Part shown: positions 57,425-64,000 of the stretch, one piece after another
How the letters are laid out: every line of letters starts with the position of its first letter
Position numbering within the stretch: the stretch's first letter is position 1
Source of the DNA: an uncultured Saccharospirillaceae bacterium
GTDB taxonomy: Bacteria; Pseudomonadota; Gammaproteobacteria; Pseudomonadales; Oceanobacteraceae
Direction: 5' to 3'
DNA length: 64,000 nt
Assembly: GCA_947503895.1 (NCBI GenBank)
Contig: CANNFT010000003.1
Span: 496,001 to 560,000 of the forward strand
Notes under the pieces: model-generated
What the model was told of the DNA's origin: nothing
What the model saw: only the letters and a program-made list of their open reading frames with translations
The model's database searches: none
Made by a program: the position numbers and the translations under genes

Positions 57425-58201
57425 TTAGTATTTGGACTGATATTCCGCGACAAGTGCTGTATCTTCTGTCACGGCTGCGATAGCACTCCAAAGAGCATTA
57501 CGTTTTTCTTCTGACATGTTTGAAGCTTTAGAGATCGTTAGGAAATAATCTTTAGACTTATAAGCTTTATTCTGAATGGTGATCTTTCCGCTGAAAGCCG
57601 GGCTTTTGCTGTATTTTTCGGCTACTGAACGCAGTGTGACAACCGCACCATCTTTACTGGTGGCCATTTTCATCAAGGTCACTTCGTCACCACGGGATTT
57701 CGTATCGACGGTGACACCTGCTTTCTTCAGGTCGTCCGCCACAGAGTAACCACGAGGTACGCGCAGAGGCTGTGGTATAGATTTAACGTTGCCGTCGAAG
57801 CGGTAGTTGCTGTTTGTTGGGGTCACCACAACGTATTCAGCGGTGCTCAAACGAGCAGGGGTTCTGCCTTTCTTCTCAGCGCCTTCAGGGTAGTACATAA
57901 ATTCCGCGCGTTTTGCTTTGTAAGACGCGCCCAAGATGCCATCAATATGACCTGTTTCAACCTGACGAAGGCACTTCTTCCAGTCCATAGGACGGATACT
58001 AATTCTCCAGTTTAATCGGTCTGCCGCATCTTTTGCGATATCGACATATAGGCCGTCTGGACGATACGAATTGATAAATACGAAGGGATACCAGTAACCG
58101 CGATCGACACATAAAACTACTCTTTCGCGTTTGGCATGAGCTGAAAAGGAAAGTGAGGTGAGAAATAGGGTAAATGCCAAGGCGAGCGAAATTTTATTCA
58201 T
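57425..58201 (-). CDS. Periplasmic solute-binding protein (family 3-like)
   Basis: A 258-residue exported protein with a signal peptide cleaved after AHA (residue 23). The mature part begins with VVLCVDRGYWYPFVF and has YVDIAKDAADRLNW and DGILGASYKAKRAEFM, the pattern of amino-acid-type binding proteins. No ABC permease or ATPase is adjacent, so it may feed a distant transporter or act as a sensor partner. The nearby histidine kinases end at a shared terminator, so co-transcription is excluded. Confidence 0.82.
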   Translation of the reverse strand: MNKISLALAFTLFLTSLSFSAHAKRERVVLCVDRGYWYPFVFINSYRPDGLYVDIAKDAADRLNWRISIRPMDWKKCLRQVETGHIDGILGASYKAKRAEFMYYPEGAEKKGRTPARLSTAEYVVVTPTNSNYRFDGNVKSIPQPLRVPRGYSVADDLKKAGVTVDTKSRGDEVTLMKMATSKDGAVVTLRSVAEKYSKSPAFSGKITIQNKAYKSKDYFLTISKASNMSEEKRNALWSAIAAVTEDTALVAEYQSKY

Positions 58202-58971
58202 TGTTTGACTACCGTTTTTATTCGTTTGTTAGACAGTTGAATTAAAACAATTCAATTCTTAACCAACCAGTGAGCATGATCATAATGAAGGTACTGTGAA
58301 AATCAATGAGTAATGGTAATTATTGTTAAACCCTAAGTATGAGATTTGGGTGCCGATTGTCGGATCTTTATAATGTTGAATGTGAAAATCACCTCGGGTT
58401 TTCGCAAAATGCCTAACTGACTAAGGATTTAGGGTGTTTAATAGTCAGCCGGGTGAAATATATGCTTCCAATATGTGACATAAGTCCGTTTTGTTGGCGC
58501 AGTGTGACTGAGTGCGTATTGCAGAGTAAACATTAGGCTTTACGTATTTATGCGACTCCTAAAAATGTAATAATTTGTATACCACAGTCATTGCATTAAG
58601 CCTTCAATAAATTCATCTGCAAAATTGATAGAGAATCCATTAATAAGAAAAAAGTAATGGGTGCTGAAAAATCCCCCAAAGGGGTGGAGTAAGCCGCTTT
58701 TTTCGTGGTTACACGTCATTACATTTTGTTACTTAAAGCATAATGCGCAAAAAAAAGTAATGATTTTTTAGGTGGGAATTCACACTTCATTGATTAAAAA
58801 AAATGCTTGCTTGATTTTATTTTAAACACTCTTTTTTGATTCTCATTTTTTATTCACTGTTCAATCAATAAAAACACCGATCTTTGTCATTCTTCCTTGA
58901 CAGAAAAAGTTCCCAAAACGTACTCTTCTCATGCTCTTTACTTAGGGCAATTTGATATAAGGATCAAAACT
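58202..58971. other. 770-base divergent intergenic region upstream of the alkaline phosphatase gene
   Basis: AT-rich with no supported gene. It must hold the promoters of the minus-strand solute-binding protein gene and of the plus-strand phosphatase gene. A short C4/G4 hairpin lies near 58672-58684. A TTG at 58897 opens an in-frame extension of the phosphatase, but the lipoprotein signal begins at 58972. No convincing two-copy PHO box was found. Confidence 0.55.
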
Positions 58972-60603
58972 ATGATTTTAAAAAATGGTCTAAAGCTACT
59001 GGCAGTTGCAGTAACGGCGTCTGCCGTCACTGGCTGTATTGATTGGAGTGATAAAAATACTCCGCTTCCTCCGGGGGATGTAAAAAACATCATCATGATG
59101 ATTGGTGATGGTATGGGGCCGCAGCAAGTGGGAATGTTGCAGGAATACGCTAAGCGTGCACCTAACTCTGTTTATCAGGGTGAACTGACGGCAATGGAAA
59201 AATTCAGCCAAAAGGGTGTGGTTGGTTTTTCGTCAACCGGTCCTGAGGCCAGCATTGTTGTAGACTCAGCATGTTCTGCTTCTCAATTGGCGACGGGTGT
59301 TTCATCCGGTTCTGAAATGATTGGACTGGATTATGTGGGGAATCCTGTCGAAACCATTTTGGAAAAAGCTAAAAAAATGGGTAAAGCAACAGGATTAGTA
59401 TCTGACACGCGAATTACTCATGCTACACCCGCTTCTTTTGCTGCGCACCAGCCGCACCGAAGCATGGAAAACGAAATTGCAGCCGACATGGTAGAAAACT
59501 CGGTTGACGTTATGCTTTCTGGTGGTCTGCGTTACTTTATTCCTCAAGCTGTCAATACAGATGCGGATGTTAAACAAGCGATTACAGATTTGGTCAATGA
59601 GCCAAGCATGAAAATCAAATCTAAGCGTAAAGATGATCGTAACCTACTGGCTGAAGCGCAAGCTGACGGTTATCAATTGGCGTTCAATCTTGACCAAATG
59701 GAATCTGCTAACGGTGATAAGCTGTTAGGTTTGTTCCATTATTCTGCAATGATGGACGGTATCGTTCACTCTGCTACCAAAGAAGATCAAGATCGCGCAC
59801 AGCCAACACTTCGCGAAATGACCTTGAAGGCACTTGATATTCTTTCTAAAGATCCACAAGGATTTTTCTTAATGGTTGAAGGTGGTCAGATTGATTGGGC
59901 AGCTCACTACAATGATGCTGGTACTATGCTGCATGAACTATTGAAGTTCGATGAAGCGGTAGCGGCTGTTTATGAGTGGGTGCAAGGCCGTAAAGATACC
60001 TTAGTTGTGATCACTGCAGATCACGAAACAGGTGGCTTCGGTTTTAGCTATTCACGTAACGATATTCCTGGTCCTCAGTCGCTAGAAGGTGAAGCCTTCC
60101 AAGAAGTTGATTATCACCCTAACTATAACTTTGGCTCTCTAAATATTCTTGACAAGCTACATGCTCAATCCATGAGTTTCGAGAATATCTGGTACAAAGC
60201 GGGTGGTGACCTATACGGTACGTTGCCAACAGCTGAAGCGATTATGACTGCGTTCAATGAGCACAGTGAATTTGATATTACATTGGCTGAAGCACAAGAT
60301 ATCGTTAAGCAAGAAGAAAACAAATACCATGTCTCTGGGCATCCTTACCTAGATACAGCTATGTATCCTAACTTCGAAGACTTCGAAGAATTCTATGTTT
60401 ATGGCGAGTACGATCACCTTGACTTGATTGGCCGTAAGATAGGCAAGCAGCAAAACATCGTTTGGGGTACCGGTACTCACACTCACACTCCTGTGATGGT
60501 GATTGCGTATGGTCCAGTGAATGTGGTTAAAAACTACTCTAACTTGATGCATCACACCGATGTTGGTAAGACCACTATTCAAGCATTGAAGCGTAAGCTT
60601 TAA
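58972..60603 (+). CDS. Alkaline phosphatase, predicted lipoprotein
   Basis: A 543-residue PhoA-superfamily enzyme. From ATG 58972 it has a short signal with lipobox VTGC (C22), so it should be membrane-anchored rather than free. Catalytic features are intact: metal aspartate D46 in IGDGMG, the nucleophile S99 in VVDSACSASQLATG, EGGQIDWAAH, ADHETGGFG and the late GTHTHTP histidines. It would release phosphate from organic esters at the cell surface. AAGGAT precedes the ATG. The lipid anchor, rather than the fold, is the less usual point. Confidence 0.9.
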   Translation: MILKNGLKLLAVAVTASAVTGCIDWSDKNTPLPPGDVKNIIMMIGDGMGPQQVGMLQEYAKRAPNSVYQGELTAMEKFSQKGVVGFSSTGPEASIVVDSACSASQLATGVSSGSEMIGLDYVGNPVETILEKAKKMGKATGLVSDTRITHATPASFAAHQPHRSMENEIAADMVENSVDVMLSGGLRYFIPQAVNTDADVKQAITDLVNEPSMKIKSKRKDDRNLLAEAQADGYQLAFNLDQMESANGDKLLGLFHYSAMMDGIVHSATKEDQDRAQPTLREMTLKALDILSKDPQGFFLMVEGGQIDWAAHYNDAGTMLHELLKFDEAVAAVYEWVQGRKDTLVVITADHETGGFGFSYSRNDIPGPQSLEGEAFQEVDYHPNYNFGSLNILDKLHAQSMSFENIWYKAGGDLYGTLPTAEAIMTAFNEHSEFDITLAEAQDIVKQEENKYHVSGHPYLDTAMYPNFEDFEEFYVYGEYDHLDLIGRKIGKQQNIVWGTGTHTHTPVMVIAYGPVNVVKNYSNLMHHTDVGKTTIQALKRKL

Positions 60604-61259
60604 TCTCGAACTTAGGTTGTAACCCTTAGCGCCAAAATCTCATGACTTTGGTGCGGTACCAAGGATGATGAGGTGTCAGGGATGACACAACGAATGATGA
60701 CTGACTCTTACACTGGCGTATTAATTTAGAGCGCGTCGTTCAATAGCTTTATCGACTTTAAATTGCCTTTCTTGTCGACATTCAATTGCTTGAATGACGC
60801 ACCTCGCTAACCACTCACTCGCACGTCTCAATGTGCATTAGCACTCGGTGCTAATCCTAGATGTCAGTGACCCACATCGGGCTACCTACGCACCCATGCT
60901 GGTGTTTTAAAATAGTCAATCCAAACCACACTGCATATTCGACAGCAGCTTAGACCATAGTGTTTTGTTTAATTAGAAAGGTGTATGTTGCCTATATTCT
61001 GGCAACTTATTGCATGGAGTGCTGTCTATTTCAGGCTCTGTCACCGAACTCAAACGCGTCTTCGGAGATGGATTGAATGGATATCTTGGACATTTAAACC
61101 GCTAATCTCTATTGTGTTCTAACTTAGGATTATGATCGTTTGACCATCGAGTGTTCAAGAAATATACGGTTGTCCTATTTGCCCGAATTGTTTTTAAGGT
61201 GAAGAGATTTCTTTTCCATTCTGCTTTGCCATTCACCTGAGCCTAGAGATTTTTAGTAT
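60604..61259. other. 656-base gap with two inverted repeats
   Basis: No gene is supported. At 60629-60654, GCGCCAAA pairs with TTTGGTGC (one G-T wobble) around a ten-base loop, a possible end of the phosphatase transcript, although no T tract follows. At 60837-60855 lies a perfect ATTAGCAC/GTGCTAAT inverted repeat with a three-base centre, the size of an operator. Sequence after 60960 shows no motif I recognise. Confidence 0.55.
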
Positions 61260-62192
61260 ATGTTTCGTACAATTAGTGTCATTTTCACAATCTGTATGGC
61301 AAGTCTGCTTACAGCCTGTAGCACTCAAGGGTATAAGACCGGTGACCTTAGTTTTGAGGATCTTCGGGAGCAGTATGCAAATCAATTGATCAATAAGTAT
61401 GAGTATGCCTCAACCCACTTACGATCAGTCATGGTGGCGGATGCTGAAAGGACTTTTCATAAAACGTCCGAAGAACTTCAAAAGGTGCTTATTGAAAATT
61501 ACCCAGAAAAACACGCTTTAATGGTCAGCGGGTTATTGGCAGAGTTTACGCGCATAGCTGTTGAGGGGCAGGCAAAAATGATGGCTCACGCATATACGTT
61601 GTCTGAATTACAGGACTTAGCCTACGCCTTGCCCGTAATGTTTGAAAGGGGAACAGGGTACATCTCAGAGGATGAAAAGTGGTTGGCAGCACAGCCGGCA
61701 CTTGAACACTATCAATCCATTAGCCAAGCATTGAATGCCTATATCTACACCCGCGCCAGTGTACTGTTTTCTTCATCAAGCTCGAGAGAAATGCTCTCAA
61801 ATGCTTGCGTGGAGCTGTTCGCATCAGGTGATTCGAAAAAGGCGCTTCCCACCTGTATTCAAAATGAATTCGTACACGGTACGCATAGATTAATCTTAGG
61901 TGAATTGTATCGTCGACAAGAGCCCATAGAAAATAATGTCTTTCTTGCAAAAGCTATGTTTACGCGGGCATTTGTGATCGATAAGCAACTTGAAGGCCTT
62001 TTCTATTTCTCTGTACTGTCTGTGATGCATCCGGTGAGCGATATCGAACGTGACCTAGGATATTGTGGCTTAAGACAAGCTGAAGCCGCGGGTCACAAAA
62101 AGGCGGCTGAAGCAGCCGATCAAGCATTGGCTAGTTATCCTGCATTTGGAAGATTAAATTGCCAAAAAAGCACTTCTATTAACCCTATTTAG
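61260..62192 (+). CDS. Orphan lipoprotein
   Basis: A 310-residue protein with lipobox LTAC (C20), then a mostly helical domain. The C-terminal third reads like tetratricopeptide- or Sel1-type helices (LAKAMFTRAFVIDKQ, CGLRQAEAAGHKKAAEAA). Three or four cysteines late in the protein may pair. I recognise no catalytic motif. It has its own terminator and no operon partner. Confidence 0.75.
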   Translation: MFRTISVIFTICMASLLTACSTQGYKTGDLSFEDLREQYANQLINKYEYASTHLRSVMVADAERTFHKTSEELQKVLIENYPEKHALMVSGLLAEFTRIAVEGQAKMMAHAYTLSELQDLAYALPVMFERGTGYISEDEKWLAAQPALEHYQSISQALNAYIYTRASVLFSSSSSREMLSNACVELFASGDSKKALPTCIQNEFVHGTHRLILGELYRRQEPIENNVFLAKAMFTRAFVIDKQLEGLFYFSVLSVMHPVSDIERDLGYCGLRQAEAAGHKKAAEAADQALASYPAFGRLNCQKSTSINPI

Positions 62193-62241
62193 AATAACAA
62201 AGCCAAGCCTCCTAGCTTGATGAATGCATCAAATTACTGCT

Positions 62242-62283
62242 ACTGGCCGCATCTACGGTAATAGATACGGCCAGTTCTTTTAT
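62242..62283 (+). terminator. Rho-independent terminator
   Basis: ACTGGCCG and ATCTA pair with TAGAT and CGGCCAGT (one C-A mismatch between the blocks) around a CGGTAA loop, followed by TCTTTTATA. It ends the orphan lipoprotein gene. Confidence 0.82.
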
Positions 62284-62495
62284 ACCGTTATCTATCTGTT
62301 CCGTATTTCGATCGAATGATTTTCCATACTGACCACTGCCTTGGTGCTTGATCAAATCCATTAGATCTTTGTCTTTTTAGCAATTATATAATGAAAAAAT
62401 GCGTATATATTTGTTCGTTGAGACAATAAATAATGCCCTCATCATCTCCTAAGTCCTAGAGATCGTGAACCATTTAAAATCGAGGGTGCAGTACT

Positions 62496-63530
62496 ATGAA
62501 CACAAAATCAGACGCTAGCATGAGAGCTTTAACGATTACTCGTTATGGTGATATGGACACGAGCCTAAAGCTTCAGTCGATGCCGATTCCATCAATCGGC
62601 GAGTACGATGTATTAATTAAAACCCATGCAGCTGGTCTGAATCCGTTTGACTACAAAATCGCGCGTGGAGACTTCAAGGGCTCGTTTAAAACCGCTTTCC
62701 CATCTGTCGTGGGATTGGATGTAAGCGGCGAAGTAGTAAAAATTGGCACAAAGGTGACACGCTTTAAACAGGGTGAGCTTGTGATGACGAAGGTGGGGCA
62801 AGAGTATGTCGGTACAGTTTCAGAATACGCCGTTACACATGAAGACCACATAGCACTCAAGCCTTCAAGTTTGACGTTTGAGCAGGCGGCAAGTTTACCT
62901 TCAGTGGGTCTCACTGCATGGCAGGTGCTCACGGAAGTGGCGCAGTTATCCGCTGGGCAATCTGTTTTAATTCATGCGGGGTCGGGAGGAGTTGGAAGTT
63001 TGGCCATCCAAATTGCCAAACAGATTGGCGCGAAAGTGACCACTACTACCAGTACAGCGAACATTCATTGGGTGAAAGCATTAGGCGCAGATCATGTTAT
63101 TGATTACAAGCGGGAAGACTATCGCGACCATGCCGATGAATTTGATGTGGTATTCGATACGTTAGGCGGTGACTACACTGCCGATGCCTTTAAGGTCCTG
63201 AAAAGAGGTGGTTACGTTGTTTCGGTATCAGGTTTACCTGATGATCTACTGGCTCAGGAGTTAGGGTTAAATCGTTTAATTCGATTTATATTATCCATCA
63301 AGGCTCGTCATATAACGCGAGCAGCAAAAGCAAAAAATGCCCAATATAAGATGATCATCACGGAATCGAATGGTGCTCAATTGGCTCACTTGGGTGAACT
63401 AACCAAGAGCGGCCAATTAAAAACGGTGATTGATCGAACGTATACTTTTGATGAAAGTATCACTGCCATGAAATATCTTGAGAAAGGTCGTGCAAAGGGG
63501 AAGGTCATTATTAGCTTTCAAAATCAATAG
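62496..63530 (+). CDS. Zinc-independent MDR-family NAD(P)H:quinone oxidoreductase-like protein
   Basis: A 344-residue medium-chain dehydrogenase/reductase. The N-terminal catalytic domain has AAGLNPFDYKIARG, and the Rossmann domain has AGSGGVGS (161-168). The cysteine ligands of zinc-dependent alcohol dehydrogenases are absent, which places it with quinone reductases and related enone reductases. It would reduce quinones or unsaturated carbonyls with NADPH in the cytoplasm. A second possible start lies at MRALTITRYG (62520). Confidence 0.88.
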   Translation: MNTKSDASMRALTITRYGDMDTSLKLQSMPIPSIGEYDVLIKTHAAGLNPFDYKIARGDFKGSFKTAFPSVVGLDVSGEVVKIGTKVTRFKQGELVMTKVGQEYVGTVSEYAVTHEDHIALKPSSLTFEQAASLPSVGLTAWQVLTEVAQLSAGQSVLIHAGSGGVGSLAIQIAKQIGAKVTTTTSTANIHWVKALGADHVIDYKREDYRDHADEFDVVFDTLGGDYTADAFKVLKRGGYVVSVSGLPDDLLAQELGLNRLIRFILSIKARHITRAAKAKNAQYKMIITESNGAQLAHLGELTKSGQLKTVIDRTYTFDESITAMKYLEKGRAKGKVIISFQNQ

Positions 63531-63556
63531 CTTCTGACGATAACTTTTCGCAAGAG

Positions 63557-63594
63557 GGCAGTCCCTGATTAACTTAAGGGCATCGGGGACCGCC
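63557..63594. terminator. Hairpin between convergent genes
   Basis: GGC and GTCCCTGAT pair with ATCGGGGAC and GCC (one A-C mismatch and one T-G wobble) around a 12-base loop. It lies between the oxidoreductase gene and the convergent SirB2-like gene. No strong T tract follows on either strand, so its terminating role is uncertain. Confidence 0.5.
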
Positions 63595-63604
63595 AATAAT
63601 TTCA

Positions 63605-64000
63605 TTATATTAATGAATTCAAAATGCCGAGAGGGTGATGTGTGCGTGCCACGCTGATCAAAAGTCCAACAGACACCAATGCTAATGCGAAAAACATGAG
63701 CTTCCGCTTCATGACTCTTGCCTTCATCATTTTGACCCCAAAAATGATATAGCCCACTAATAGAACCATTTTTGCAGTGAGCCAATGATCCACGATGGGG
63801 TATTGGTGTACGGCAAATGTCAGCATAACGCCTGTTCCCAATAGCAGTGTATCGATGACATGGGGCGAAATTTTAGCCCACTTTTGCTGTAGCCATCCTG
63901 CGTTCAAGAGCGATGATACACCTCGAACCAAAAAAAACAGTACGCTGACTGCCACCATCATTAGGTGTGTATGCTTCAGTGGCAGGTAAAGTTCGGTCAT
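63605..64000 (-). CDS. SirB2-family integral membrane protein
   Basis: A 131-residue protein with four hydrophobic segments, beginning exactly at the last base of the window with ATG. The conserved pattern LKHTHLMMVAVSVLFFLVRG in the first helix, and the K.SPHVIDTLLLGTG segment, match the SirB2 family of small inner-membrane proteins. Their biochemical role is not established. Its promoter lies outside the window. Confidence 0.85.
   Translation of the reverse strand: MTELYLPLKHTHLMMVAVSVLFFLVRGVSSLLNAGWLQQKWAKISPHVIDTLLLGTGVMLTFAVHQYPIVDHWLTAKMVLLVGYIIFGVKMMKARVMKRKLMFFALALVSVGLLISVARTHHPLGILNSLI

Noticed and set aside
58884..58902. Possible PHO box upstream of the alkaline phosphatase gene
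   Set aside because: Only one TGTCAT half is present. The second half at the required 11-base step does not match, and TTGACA lies out of register.
58897..58971. Upstream TTG start of the alkaline phosphatase
   Set aside because: It would place about 25 polar residues before the lipoprotein signal and bury it. ATG 58972 has a good ribosome-binding site.

Overview
The window is a stretch of chromosome from a moderately AT-rich, probably marine, gammaproteobacterium. The left block (mupP, ubiG, an MTA/SAH deaminase gene, gyrA, serC, pheA, a tyrA-aroA fusion, cmk, rpsA, ihfB) has the gene order known from Pseudomonas and related Pseudomonadales/Oceanospirillales. Many surface lipoproteins and generally low G+C fit a marine Oceanospirillales-type organism, but no genus can be named from the sequence.

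Layout. 1-13.6 kb: housekeeping genes for ubiquinone, purine salvage, DNA gyrase, serine and aromatic amino acids, CMP kinase, ribosomal protein S1 and IHF-beta. A Wzz-type chain-length regulator is inserted between gyrA and serC. 13.86-36.1 kb: an O-antigen or similar surface-polysaccharide locus in the position where P. aeruginosa carries its O-antigen genes (ihfB to wbpM and uvrB). It opens with a scar, a galE start fused to a decayed manC. Intact gmd and fcl (GDP-L-fucose) follow. Next comes a very AT-rich central block (17.1-28.2 kb) with flippase, polymerase, several glycosyltransferases and unusual modifying enzymes: a 2OG/Fe(II)-type oxygenase, a radical SAM-pyruvyltransferase fusion, and a pair of kinase-like proteins. 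The last part is a less AT-rich module: a WcaI-like glycosyltransferase, a nucleotidyltransferase-fold protein, the initiating phosphoglycosyl transferase, an ATP-grasp/HAD/aminotransferase cassette, and a WbpM-type dehydratase on the opposite strand. 36.2-40.8 kb: a class I aminotransferase, uvrB, an intact galE and tRNA-Val(GAC).

40.8-43.5 kb: the remains of an integrated phage or island next to the tRNA gene (integrase, excisionase, broken phage-like ORFs), followed by about 1.4 kb without a convincing gene. 44.9-64 kb: a mostly single-gene region with several orphan lipoproteins, trhO, an M17 aminopeptidase, two tandem paralogous histidine kinases without a response regulator, a periplasmic solute-binding protein, a lipoprotein alkaline phosphatase, a quinone-oxidoreductase-like protein and a SirB2-family membrane protein.

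How the genes work together. WbpM-type dehydratase plus DegT aminotransferase would make a UDP-4-amino-4,6-dideoxy-HexNAc. The ATP-grasp enzyme may acylate that amine. The PglC-like enzyme would load it on undecaprenyl phosphate, and GDP-fucose and other sugars would be added by four glycosyltransferases. Wzx, Wzy and the distant Wzz would export, polymerise and set chain length. The most unusual part is the set of decorating enzymes in the AT-rich block, above all the 779-residue radical SAM-polysaccharide pyruvyltransferase fusion.
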